Source of the DNA: UBA11400 sp964473555
GTDB taxonomy: Bacteria > Bacteroidota > Rhodothermia > Balneolales > HLUCCA01
Length of the DNA: 64,000 nucleotides
Direction of reading: 5' to 3'
Assembly: GCA_964473555.1 (NCBI GenBank)
Contig: CAYYPL010000003.1
Coordinates: 1 to 64,000, forward strand
The translations under genes and the position numbers were made by a program. Positions 52,038-61,127 of this stretch are shown here, piece by piece; position 1 is the first letter of the stretch; each line of letters opens with the position of its first letter. The notes beneath the pieces were generated by a model. It saw only the letters and a list, made by a program, of their open reading frames with translations. It ran no database searches and had not been told where the DNA came from.

Positions 52038-54463
52038 GCGGTTACTCCTTTCAGTCGGGCACTTACATGAGTGGCGATGGAAGTAAATACGATTACCGAA
52101 ACAGAGCTCACAGGCATAATGATGGCACAAATGATTGGAGAAAGAGTGGCAGTAACCGCAAAGGCCAATCCAACCACGTTGTACAACAGTGAGATTGCAA
52201 AACTGATGTAAATGATATTGACCGTTGATTTACTGTAATCGATGATTTTGTCCAACTCACCTACTTTCTCTGCCGACATGATCACATCACTGGCAGGAGT
52301 AAAACTGGAGGTGTCCTCTGCAACCGAAATCCCGACATAACCCGCTTTTAACGCCCCTGCATCGTTGAGTCCATCGCCAATCATGACGGGTTTATGGCCA
52401 CGGTTCTGAATAGACTCAATGGTCAGCAGTTTGTCTTGTGGATTCTGACTGAAATAGAGTTCTGAGTCACTGCCAAACACGGCTCTTACCCGTTCCAGGT
52501 CTCTGGAGTTATCGCCAGAAAGTACAAACAAGGTAAAAGTTGACTTCAGACGGGTTATCATGCTCTGCACCCCTGAACGAAACGCTGATTCCAGTTGAAC
52601 ATAGCCGGGAATATCATCGTCGAAGGAAAAATAGAGCCTGGGATGTTCTGTTTTCATCTGGTCGGAATGATGGATACCTATCCATTTTGCCGATCCAATT
52701 CGTACCAGCACATGGTCCACGATGCCCTGGACACCTTCGCCACTTACCTCCTCATACTCGCGTAGATCGTTCTGATCTGGTGTATGAACCTGTGAGGCCA
52801 GCCATTTGTAGAATGATCTGCCGTGGGGATGCGTGTTTTCCCTGAGAACCGTTAACAACGACTGTTTCTCCGCATTAGTGAGATCACGGCCCATATACAC
52901 TACATTACCCAAATCTCTTCGGGTAAGGGTGCCCGTCTTGTCAAATACCAGAGCATCACTTTGAGCCAGTCGTTCAATGACTTCGCCATTTTTGACATAT
53001 ACTTGATTACGGGCAAGTAGATTAGTAGCCCATCCAAGAGAGAATGGCGCTGACAAGGCAAGTGCACACGGACATGCTACAATAAGTACAGCCGTAAAGG
53101 CATTCATGGCCAAAGAAGTACTTTCAGGAAGCCAGAATAGTCCGGATAAGACAGCAAGTACAATGACTACCGGAGAAAAAAATTTACTGAACCGTTGCGA
53201 AACAGATTGTAAAGATCCGGTTTGTACTTTCTGAAATACTTCATGATTCCACAGTCGGGTCAAATAGCTGGTTGATACGGGCCTTAAAACGCTAAACCGT
53301 ACACTTGTACCCGTATTCTTACCGCCTGCGAAACAGGTTTGTCCCATCCCGAAGGTTACGGGGTCTGCTTCTCCGGTCACAAAGCTATAATCTAAACTCA
53401 CTGATTTATCCATCAGAATCGCATCTGCAGGAAGCAGTTCTCCCTGCCGTATCAGAAGCACATCGCCTTCCTGGACACGAGTAGCGGCTACAGCCTCCTC
53501 TTCATTCTCGGTGATTCTGGTCACAGATAACGGAAAGTAAGAAGCGTAATCGCGTTCAAAAGACAACTGATCAAAGGTCTTTCTCTGAAATAATCGGCCA
53601 ACCAATAAAAGAAATACCAACATGGCGAATGAATCCATGTATCCACCACTGATGCCCGCTGAGATTTCATACAGACTTCGAAAAAACATGGCAAAGATTC
53701 CAAGTGAAATGGCAATGTCCATACTCCAGTATCTTTGCCGGACAGATAACCAGGCTGGTTTGAAGAAGTCCAGGCTACTGTAAAAGAACACAGGAAGTGC
53801 TAAAATTATGTTCAATGCTCCAAATAGGACTCGAAACTGTTCATCCACACCTTCAGAACCTGACAAATACTCGGGCAATGAGAACAACATAATGTTACCA
53901 AATGCGAATCCAGCAACCCCTATCTTTAGATACAGGGCCCTATCCACTGGATCAGACTTTTTGCCCGTGACCTTATCCAGTTGCAGATCTGGTCTGTAAC
54001 CTATTTTAGAAAGCAGCATGGCCAGCTCGCTGAGCTTCAGCTGTTCGGTATTGAATCTGACCGTTACTTCACGCCTGTCGAAGTATACGTGAGATTGAAG
54101 CATGTGATCATTCAGCTTTGGAAGGTTCTCAAGCAACCACACACAGGAAGCACAATGAATCGCAGGAATCCTGAATGTGACCCACGCCATTTTACCATCA
54201 GAATAATCCAGTACCTTGGCGGTGATTTCAGGCTGATCGAGGTATGAGAAGTCTGTTTGTATGCCTTCTTTTTGGGATACACCCGGGGAGTAACGTTCAG
54301 ATTGGGTGTAGTACGACTCCATCCCATTGTCGTGTAACAAATCGAATACGGTCTTACAACCCGTACAACAAAAAACACGCTGTCCGGAAGTCACGGTCTC
54401 ATCGGGACAAGTCTCACCACAATGGCTACAAGCTAGTTTCTGTGCTACTTCAACGGTACTCAT
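52034..54463 (-). CDS. ccoI: Copper-translocating P-type ATPase for cbb3 oxidase (CcoI/FixI)
   Basis: 809 residues. The N-terminus has a Cys-rich zinc-ribbon-like region (CSHCGETC...CCTGC) and an HMA domain with CASCVWLLENLP. Eight membrane helices include the CPC motif VACPCALALSAPFSLGWA. The catalytic loop is VFDKTGTLT, and GDGLNDAGALKAGYVGISVAED is the hinge. It exports copper for oxidase maturation. First gene of the cco operon, coupled to ccoS by a 4-bp overlap, with a large palindrome upstream. Confidence 0.95.
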   Translation of the reverse strand: MSTVEVAQKLACSHCGETCPDETVTSGQRVFCCTGCKTVFDLLHDNGMESYYTQSERYSPGVSQKEGIQTDFSYLDQPEITAKVLDYSDGKMAWVTFRIPAIHCASCVWLLENLPKLNDHMLQSHVYFDRREVTVRFNTEQLKLSELAMLLSKIGYRPDLQLDKVTGKKSDPVDRALYLKIGVAGFAFGNIMLFSLPEYLSGSEGVDEQFRVLFGALNIILALPVFFYSSLDFFKPAWLSVRQRYWSMDIAISLGIFAMFFRSLYEISAGISGGYMDSFAMLVFLLLVGRLFQRKTFDQLSFERDYASYFPLSVTRITENEEEAVAATRVQEGDVLLIRQGELLPADAILMDKSVSLDYSFVTGEADPVTFGMGQTCFAGGKNTGTSVRFSVLRPVSTSYLTRLWNHEVFQKVQTGSLQSVSQRFSKFFSPVVIVLAVLSGLFWLPESTSLAMNAFTAVLIVACPCALALSAPFSLGWATNLLARNQVYVKNGEVIERLAQSDALVFDKTGTLTRRDLGNVVYMGRDLTNAEKQSLLTVLRENTHPHGRSFYKWLASQVHTPDQNDLREYEEVSGEGVQGIVDHVLVRIGSAKWIGIHHSDQMKTEHPRLYFSFDDDIPGYVQLESAFRSGVQSMITRLKSTFTLFVLSGDNSRDLERVRAVFGSDSELYFSQNPQDKLLTIESIQNRGHKPVMIGDGLNDAGALKAGYVGISVAEDTSSFTPASDVIMSAEKVGELDKIIDYSKSTVNIIYISFAISLLYNVVGLAFAVTATLSPIICAIIMPVSSVSVIVFTSIATHVSARLKGVTA

Positions 54464-54533
54464 GAGGCGCTATTTAGTTATATCAATGCTACGCAAAATC
54501 CAGTCCAATATGAAGTTAGACAGATTCTAAATA

Positions 54534-54558
54534 ACAGATATAATAGTCTTATATCTGT
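54534..54558. promoter_or_regulatory. 25-bp palindrome upstream of the cbb3 operon
   Basis: ACAGATATAA (54534-54543) and TTATATCTGT (54549-54558) are perfect reverse complements with a 5-bp centre. It lies 71 bp upstream of ccoI and 58 bp upstream of the divergent YgjV-like gene. It shares a 12-mer with the region upstream of the NirK-like gene. It is not an FNR-type TTGAT-N4-ATCAA site. Confidence 0.5.
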
Positions 54559-54615
54559 ATAAGGGATTGGTTTTAGTAGTTTGATAGGCCTGGGTGAAAC
54601 TGTATTTTAATTGGT

Positions 54616-55245
54616 ATGGAAACAACCTTTTTTTATGAGTTGATTGGATATCTGGCGTCCATACTGGTGGCTGCTTCATTGATGATGAGCCAGATCATGC
54701 GATTGCGTGTGGTCAATCTGCTTGGTGCATTAACCTTTTCGGTATATGGATTTTTAATAGGGTCTGCTCCAGTTGCGTTGATGAACGCGTTTATTGTAGG
54801 CATTAACCTCTATTATTTAGCGGGAATGTTCAAGATGCACACATTCTTCAAGGTACTCAAAGTGGATTTTCAGGATGAGTATTTGCGGTATTTTATCGAT
54901 GTTTACCTTGCTGACATTCAACGTTTCCAACCCGAAGCACCCACCAGATTGGCAGCTGGTAGTTTTAACATGTTCATTTTGCGAGACATGATTCCGGCTG
55001 GATTACTCTCAGGAAGAATTACTGCCCCGGGTGTACTCACTGTAGATATTGACTATGTCATAGCTCAGTTCAGGGATTTTAAAATCGCAAAGTTCATCTA
55101 TGTTGACAACAAAGACCAGTTTAAAGCTGAAGGCGTTCAGGAAATATACACCTTTGCCAGTGTTCCTGATCATGTAGCCTATTTAAAGAAAATCGGGTTT
55201 AAGGAGTCTCAGGAAAGTGGACGTTTCAGGATGGTTATAGACTGA
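54616..55245 (+). CDS. YgjV-like membrane protein with an extra C-terminal cytosolic domain
   Basis: 209 residues. Residues 1-80 contain three hydrophobic helices resembling YgjV-type inner-membrane proteins (LIGYLASILVAASLMMSQIMRLRVVNLLGALTFSVYGFLIGSAPVALMNAFIVGINLYYL). Residues 85-209 form a soluble alpha/beta domain with DMIPAGLLSGRITAPGVLTVDIDYVIAQFRDFKIAKFIYVD and a terminal HVAYLKKIGFKESQESGRFRMVI. That domain has a GNAT-like feel, but no acetyl-CoA loop is clear. Divergent from the cco operon. Function unknown. Confidence 0.72.
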   Translation: METTFFYELIGYLASILVAASLMMSQIMRLRVVNLLGALTFSVYGFLIGSAPVALMNAFIVGINLYYLAGMFKMHTFFKVLKVDFQDEYLRYFIDVYLADIQRFQPEAPTRLAAGSFNMFILRDMIPAGLLSGRITAPGVLTVDIDYVIAQFRDFKIAKFIYVDNKDQFKAEGVQEIYTFASVPDHVAYLKKIGFKESQESGRFRMVID

Positions 55246-55439
55246 ACCCCGAAGATTTACCTGAAAAGAATCAAAAAAATCAGTATATTAGACCCACATT
55301 TGCACCTGGTTTTCTCCCCGATGGTATTTCAGCACAGGGTCTTTTCCTGCAGCACGGTTCACGATGAGACAAACAGCACATCTTAAACAATGTCCGTGTG
55401 GTGCGATCAAACGAGAAAAGCATGATTTAAAACGTATTT

Positions 55440-57194
55440 ATGAATTCGATTTCTTTTGACCAATTAGGCCTTAGTGAGCCTATTTTACGATCACTAAAAA
55501 TGATGGGCTTTGAAGCCCCTACAGGTATTCAGGAACAGTGTATTCCGTACATTCTCGAGGGAAAAGATCTTCTGGGACAAGCGCAGACAGGAACCGGTAA
55601 GACGGCTGCTTTCGGCATTCCGATGCTGGAGTCGATTGATGTAACCCGGAATGAAATCCAGGCGGTTATCCAGTGCCCAACCCGTGAGTTGGCCATTCAG
55701 GTAACCGGCGAACTGATGAAAATTGGTCAGTTTATGCCACAATTACATGTGGTACCCGTGTATGGCGGACAGCCAATCGGGCGTCAGCTCACCGCACTCA
55801 AGCGTGGTGCACAAGTGGTTGTTGGAACTCCGGGTCGTACGATCGATCACATTAAACGAGGTACCATCAGACTCGACCATCTCAGCATGTTGATTTTCGA
55901 TGAAGCCGACGAAATGTTGAACATGGGCTTCCGCGAAGATATGGAAGAGATTCTGACTCACGTCCAACATGATATCCAGACAGTGATGTTCTCGGCAACG
56001 GTACCTCCGTTTATCCGTGAAATCACCAAGAAATTCATGAAGGATCCGGTGAATATCACCATCGATCGAAAGCAGATTACGGCTCCAAAAATCGATCAAT
56101 GGGTCGTTGAAGTGCGCGATTCTTTGCGTACTGAGGCTATTTCCCGGTTCATGGATGTCAATAACTTCAAGCTAGGTATCGTTTTTTGTAACACCAAAGT
56201 GGCCACCGACTCGGTCGCACGCGACCTTCAGGCACGTGGATATACTGCTGAAGTATTGAATGGGGATTTGAATCAAACCCAGCGAGACAAAGTAATGGGT
56301 TCGTTCAGAAACGGAAGCATTGATCTGCTGGTTGCCACAGACGTAGCCGCTCGTGGTATCGATGTGGAGGATGTGGATGTGATTTTCAATTACGAAATTC
56401 CCTCAGACCCAGAATATTATGTACACAGAATCGGACGGACTGGCCGTGCCGGTCGTAACGGGACGTCTATTACATTCAGTTCTCCCAGTAAATTTCGTCG
56501 ACTTAAGTTCATCGAAAATCAGATCAAACAGAAATTGATTGTGAAATCGATGCCAAGTATATCGGATGTCAAAGAATCCAGAATCGCGCTTCAGTTGAAA
56601 GAAATCCGCGAGGTTCTTGAAGCGGGAAGTTTACGTCCCTATATCGAGCAACTTGAACCCTTTGCAGAATCCGGATTTTCACCGATTGAAATCGCTGCGG
56701 CTTTGTTGAAACTACGTGCTGATCTGACTGAGTTAGAAACCCGTGAGCAGGCAAAAGCCGACAAAAAATCAAACGATAACCAGATGGTAACTCTCAAGCT
56801 GGACATTGGTCGACAAGACAACATCAAAAAGGGTGACCTGGTGGGAGCCATTGCCGGCGAATCTGGTATCAGTTCTGATCAGATCGGACATATCAACGTG
56901 CTCAAATACGAGTCATTTGTTGATGTAATGGGTGATGTGGCCGAAAAAGTGATTGCTGCGATGAGCAGAAGCCACGTTAAAGGCAAAAAAGTTAAAATCC
57001 TCATCGAAGCGCAGAGCGAAAAAAGTAAACAGGCAGCTTCCAGAGATGAACGCTCGTCTGGTGGCAGATCGTACAACCGTTCCGATGAACGTTCCGGTAG
57101 CGGACGACGTGATTCCGGAACATCTGGCGGCCGAAACCGTTATGAATTTAACAGGGGCGGCTCCTCTTCAGGTAAGAAACGCTATCGCGACTAA
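55440..57194 (+). CDS. DEAD-box ATP-dependent RNA helicase, DeaD/CsdA-DbpA type
   Basis: 584 residues. The helicase core (about 1-365) has the Q motif at the start, Walker A AQTGTGKTAAFG, PTRELAIQ, IFDEADEML, SATVPP, and motif VI HRIGRTGRAGR. A DbpA-type RNA-binding domain follows (about 440-515), then a Ser/Arg/Gly-rich tail (DERSSGGRSYNR...GGSSSGKKRYRD) typical of cold-active and ribosome-assembly helicases. It is monocistronic with a strong terminator. The 194-bp gap upstream shows no firm promoter. Confidence 0.95.
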   Translation: MNSISFDQLGLSEPILRSLKMMGFEAPTGIQEQCIPYILEGKDLLGQAQTGTGKTAAFGIPMLESIDVTRNEIQAVIQCPTRELAIQVTGELMKIGQFMPQLHVVPVYGGQPIGRQLTALKRGAQVVVGTPGRTIDHIKRGTIRLDHLSMLIFDEADEMLNMGFREDMEEILTHVQHDIQTVMFSATVPPFIREITKKFMKDPVNITIDRKQITAPKIDQWVVEVRDSLRTEAISRFMDVNNFKLGIVFCNTKVATDSVARDLQARGYTAEVLNGDLNQTQRDKVMGSFRNGSIDLLVATDVAARGIDVEDVDVIFNYEIPSDPEYYVHRIGRTGRAGRNGTSITFSSPSKFRRLKFIENQIKQKLIVKSMPSISDVKESRIALQLKEIREVLEAGSLRPYIEQLEPFAESGFSPIEIAAALLKLRADLTELETREQAKADKKSNDNQMVTLKLDIGRQDNIKKGDLVGAIAGESGISSDQIGHINVLKYESFVDVMGDVAEKVIAAMSRSHVKGKKVKILIEAQSEKSKQAASRDERSSGGRSYNRSDERSGSGRRDSGTSGGRNRYEFNRGGSSSGKKRYRD

Positions 57195-57218
57195 GCCTAT
57201 CTCAACTTTTAATGAACG

Positions 57219-57253
57219 AAAAAGGCCGGGATACTCATCTACGGCCTTTTTTG
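57219..57253 (+). terminator. Terminator between the helicase and the convergent TolC gene
   Basis: AAAAAGGCCG (57219-57228) pairs with CGGCCTTTTT (57242-57251) around a 13-nt loop, followed by more T. The A-run on its left side lets it serve the convergent tolC gene as well. Confidence 0.87.
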
Positions 57254-57284
57254 TTTTCTTTTCCTGTAGTTGTACGTGCGAGAA

Positions 57285-58622
57285 CTATTGTACTAATCTA
57301 CCCATCAGCCTGAGTAGTTCGGTCTCCGAAATTTTTGCATCGTATTGTGCTGTAATGAGCCTGGTTTCGGTGTTGATCAGCGTACGCTGGGTTTCACGAA
57401 GCTCGAGCGAAGTAATCGTACCCTGATAAAATCGCTCCAACGCAATCTTGACCGTCTCATTGACCAAATCCAGATTTTCCTGTTCGATACGAACCACTTC
57501 CCTGCTGGACACATAATTCTGAAATTCGGCCAAGGCAATACCAGTCAATCTATTCGCTACATCCTGTAAAGTCAGTTCCGCATTTTTTTCATATACCCTT
57601 GCAGCCTGAATCTTTCGATTGAGATTAAAACCCTCAAATATCGGCACACGTACCGTGGCGCCATATCTGAATCCCTCCGTTTCGGTCAATCTACGAACCG
57701 CGTTTTCTGTTTCGCGATTGTTAGTCAGGTATCCTGCCGACAGATCCACAGTGGGAAGTCGTCCACGCAACACTTCCTGTCGCTCGAGTGAGGCAATTCG
57801 TCGATTAGCCTCTGCGGCGCTCAGTTGTGCGTTCTGAAGCTGGATTCCTTCCATAACCTGAGTCAATTCGAGCGGATCATTCAACGATATTTCGGTATCA
57901 ACGGAGAGCATAACACGCTGATCCAGATTCAGCAGGGTTAGCAATCTGATGCGTGCGTCATTCAACAGTACCTGTTCACGCAACACCCCTGCCACGTCTG
58001 AATTCAAATCCGCCTGAGCCAACAAATATTCATATTCTGATCCGGAACCAACCAATCGTTTGGTATCGGCAATTCTGAACCGTTCTTCCGAAATCTCGAC
58101 TGTATTTTGAAGTACGGTCAATCTTTTTTCCAGCCGAATAAGGTCATAATAGGCCGAAATGATAGCAGCAATCGTGTTTTCGATTTCGATTCGGGCAGCA
58201 GTAGTTCCCAGTTTCTCAAATTCCTGTAGTTTTCTGTACGTAGTGAACATCTTTAGTCCATCGAAGATGGTCCAGTTCAACGCGATGTCGAGATTAGCCG
58301 CCTGATTTGTAGTCGTACCGGATGAGATTCTACTGCCATTTTCTGTGACCATGATGTCTTCTTCACCGCCACCGATTCCAGCGCTTAGATTCAGATCTGG
58401 AGTAAATCCAGCAGCACCGTAATTTCGATTTAACCGGGCGATTTCAGCTTCATTTTTTGCGATCTGAATACCGAAATTTCGTTCCAGACCACTACGAACA
58501 GCCTCTTCAATCGTCAGATACAAGGAATCTGGTTGCGATTGAATCGAATACACATGGTTTGGAGCCAGTAAAAACGAAATCCAAACAACAACGAAAAGTC
58601 GGTACAGATATTCTTTTTTCAT
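57285..58622 (-). CDS. TolC-family outer membrane efflux protein
   Basis: 445 residues with a signal peptide (LYRLFVVVWISFLLAPNHVYS). Two OEP repeats are visible: LTIEEAVRSGLERNFGIQIAKNEAEIARLNRNYGAAGFTPDLNLSAG in the first and QLQNAQLSAAEANRRIASLERQEVLRGRLPTVDLSAGY in the second. Long helical segments form the periplasmic tunnel. It would join an inner-membrane exporter, but no such gene is adjacent. Monocistronic. Confidence 0.92.
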   Translation of the reverse strand: MKKEYLYRLFVVVWISFLLAPNHVYSIQSQPDSLYLTIEEAVRSGLERNFGIQIAKNEAEIARLNRNYGAAGFTPDLNLSAGIGGGEEDIMVTENGSRISSGTTTNQAANLDIALNWTIFDGLKMFTTYRKLQEFEKLGTTAARIEIENTIAAIISAYYDLIRLEKRLTVLQNTVEISEERFRIADTKRLVGSGSEYEYLLAQADLNSDVAGVLREQVLLNDARIRLLTLLNLDQRVMLSVDTEISLNDPLELTQVMEGIQLQNAQLSAAEANRRIASLERQEVLRGRLPTVDLSAGYLTNNRETENAVRRLTETEGFRYGATVRVPIFEGFNLNRKIQAARVYEKNAELTLQDVANRLTGIALAEFQNYVSSREVVRIEQENLDLVNETVKIALERFYQGTITSLELRETQRTLINTETRLITAQYDAKISETELLRLMGRLVQ

Positions 58623-58823
58623 AGTATGTACTCGGGCATTCCTCTTCTATTAGAGCTTATTCTCAGATCCATAAGAATACGTGAATTTGATGGGTATTTA
58701 AACTGATTGATTGTTAAATGATATTGTAAAACGTTTTGGATTGTGCTACGTTCCTGTTTGATGTATTATTTTTAAACGTACAGCTCGATACGAGCACTAA
58801 CCATTTATATTCCCATTTTTTAC

Positions 58824-59600
58824 GTGTCCAACGACTTCAGCCCTATAATCCAGGTCATCAACGAACATTTTGAGATTCCTCAGCTCATTAAAACTCGACG
58901 GATCGCCGCGCTCTTACCGTGGGATTACCATCTATCTGATAAGCGATATCCCGTACTGTACCTGCAAGATGGACAAAATCTTTTCGACGATTTTGCTCCA
59001 TTTGGAAGTTGGGAATTGCGAACAAAATTAAAGGAAATCGCTGCACAAGGCGGACCAGAGGTCATCATCATAGCCATAGACCATGCTGAATCGGAGCGAA
59101 TCAAAGAATTCACACCTACCCGCGTCACGGCACTGGGAATCGGAGACGGGATGAAATATGCCCGATTTTTAACCGAAACACTCAAAACGTACATTGATTC
59201 GAACTTCAGAACACTGTCCGATCCCCAGTTCACCGGAATCGGGGGAAGTTCGATGGGGGGATTGGTCAGTATCTACGCGGCTATGCAGCATCCACGGGTC
59301 TATCAAAAACTCATGATCTTCTCTCCTTCTTTGTGGGTAAGTCCGGACCTTTCCGCCGATTTCATTAAACAAACACCTTCATTTAGTGGCAAAATGTATC
59401 TGTACGGGGGAACCCATGAAGGTTCGGATATGGTTGGTCATTTACATCGTTTCGAGTCTCAGATACAACACGATCCACATCATCGTAATTTGTCGTACAA
59501 ACTATCCCTTCTGGATGGAGGCGAGCATTCAGAAGCTGCCTGGGGACGCGAATTTCCCCATGCTCTTCGATGGCTGTATAAAACCGGAGCCCAATCATGA
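58824..59600 (+). CDS. Esterase D/IroE-like alpha/beta hydrolase
   Basis: 258 residues from a GTG start, no signal peptide. The nucleophile elbow is GSSMG with Ser143. FPVLYL-type sequence (RYPVLYLQDGQNLFD) is typical of the putative esterase (DUF/PF00756) family, and the catalytic His is in DGGEHSEAAW. These enzymes cleave short-chain esters or siderophore lactones; the substrate is unknown here. It overlaps the aminopeptidase gene by 4 bp, so they are coupled. Confidence 0.9.
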   Translation: MSNDFSPIIQVINEHFEIPQLIKTRRIAALLPWDYHLSDKRYPVLYLQDGQNLFDDFAPFGSWELRTKLKEIAAQGGPEVIIIAIDHAESERIKEFTPTRVTALGIGDGMKYARFLTETLKTYIDSNFRTLSDPQFTGIGGSSMGGLVSIYAAMQHPRVYQKLMIFSPSLWVSPDLSADFIKQTPSFSGKMYLYGGTHEGSDMVGHLHRFESQIQHDPHHRNLSYKLSLLDGGEHSEAAWGREFPHALRWLYKTGAQS

Positions 59601-61117
59601 ACAGACTGAATTTGAACTTAACTTCCTGGCTAGAGTCACTTCCCTCACACTGTGTGATTCCGGTAGTGCCTGGAATGGACCTGTCAGGGTACATCCGAAT
59701 GCTCGATTCGATTACAGATTCCCATTTCGATTTGACCATACAGTCGTTTGATGGTAAGCAGGGTGAAGTACAGCGTTGGATCCATCCCGATGGTACCATT
59801 TGGCTACTGGGTTTGGGTGAAAATCCCAAACCTGCTTCCTTATACCGTACCCTGCGAAAATTCACGTTTGATCTGAATAAATACTCCGTTGAGGAAGTGG
59901 GTTTAGTGGTTGATGCACAACTACATGCGATTATGGGTCAACCACTTGCTGAGGCGGTTGAATTCATGGTCAATGGTATGGTGACAGGAACTCACACGAT
60001 GAATGTTGCAGGTGAGGAGTCAAAAAAACACAGCTTACGAAACATCAAGATCATCACAGACATTGATGTTTTAACGGATTCAGAAACTGATGCCATCAGA
60101 ACATCGATCAAACGAGCCCAGATTATTGGCGAAGGTCAGCGAAGATCCATGCATCTGATTAATATTCCATCCAACTGGAAGCATCCGTTGCTGATTACCG
60201 ATATGATACAGGACTCGGCTGCTGAGTTTGGGATACATTGTGAAGTATTTGATGAATACAGGCTTCAGGAAGAACGATTTGATGCACTTCTGGCAGTCAA
60301 TCGGGGAAGTGAACATCCGGCTCGATTTTTGGTCTTGCAGTATGATGGAGGCGATGGATCAAATGAATCAGAATTACCACTCATCGCACTCATCGGCAAA
60401 GGTGTTACCCACGACACTGGCGGATTGTCCATAAAACCATCTGAATCGATGGTTCATATGAAATGTGATATGGCAGGTGCATCTATTGTATTTGCGGTTA
60501 CCCAGGTGATCGCACAGCTACAAGTACCGGTACGCCTGGTGACTGCGATTCCGCTAACAGACAACCTGGTCGATGCGCGGTCGATAAAACCAGGGGACAT
60601 GATCGGTTCTTACTCCGGAAAGTCCATTGAAGTGATCGACACGGATGCCGAAGGGCGGCTTATCCTGGCAGATGCCATCAGTTGGGTGATCCGAAATACG
60701 AGTCCTGATTACCTGATCGATATCGCGACACTCACTGGAGCTGCTGTCAGGACTTTCGGTCCGCATGCTGCCGCGGTGTTCACCAGCGGAAATGCATTAC
60801 TAGCTGACATCACCCAGGCTGCAGATCACTGTGGCGAACGCGTATGGCCGCTACCGCTATGGGACGTCTACAACGAAGATATCCGAAGTGATGTCGCTGA
60901 TGTCAAAAATTTTAGCGGAAAACCCACAGCTGGATCCATCAGCGCGGCTAAATTCCTTGAATGCTTCACTGAAAAACATCCCAACTGGGCGCATTTGGAT
61001 GTAGCCGGTACGGTATATGGGGACACCGAATTTGCAAAAAGCAAGAATGCGACTGGCTATGGAGTCAGATTATTGACTGAACTCATCGTTGAAATCGCCC
61101 GAAAGAACAATCCTTAA
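59597..61117 (+). CDS. Leucyl aminopeptidase (M17 family)
   Basis: 506 residues. Metal and active-site segments are IGKGVTHDTGGLSIKPSESMVHMKCDMAGA (usual GKGITFDSGGLSIK), IDTDAEGRLILADAI (usual NTDAEGRL) and IATLTGAAVRTFG. The C-terminal domain is full and the N-terminal regulatory domain is divergent. It removes N-terminal residues from peptides in the cytoplasm. Middle gene of an esterase, aminopeptidase and ATP-grasp operon. Confidence 0.95.
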   Translation: MNRLNLNLTSWLESLPSHCVIPVVPGMDLSGYIRMLDSITDSHFDLTIQSFDGKQGEVQRWIHPDGTIWLLGLGENPKPASLYRTLRKFTFDLNKYSVEEVGLVVDAQLHAIMGQPLAEAVEFMVNGMVTGTHTMNVAGEESKKHSLRNIKIITDIDVLTDSETDAIRTSIKRAQIIGEGQRRSMHLINIPSNWKHPLLITDMIQDSAAEFGIHCEVFDEYRLQEERFDALLAVNRGSEHPARFLVLQYDGGDGSNESELPLIALIGKGVTHDTGGLSIKPSESMVHMKCDMAGASIVFAVTQVIAQLQVPVRLVTAIPLTDNLVDARSIKPGDMIGSYSGKSIEVIDTDAEGRLILADAISWVIRNTSPDYLIDIATLTGAAVRTFGPHAAAVFTSGNALLADITQAADHCGERVWPLPLWDVYNEDIRSDVADVKNFSGKPTAGSISAAKFLECFTEKHPNWAHLDVAGTVYGDTEFAKSKNATGYGVRLLTELIVEIARKNNP

Positions 61118-61127
61118 TTCAACCACC

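Noticed and set aside
52038..52130. 31-codon N-terminal extension of ccoS
   Set aside because: It is a Cys/His-rich frame shadowing the 3' end of ccoI; the true start forms an ATGA overlap with the ccoI stop.
61089..61127. Upstream start of the ATP-grasp gene
   Set aside because: It overlaps the aminopeptidase gene by 29 bp in another frame and adds 13 residues with no family resemblance; the ATG at 61128 gives the expected strand-forming start.
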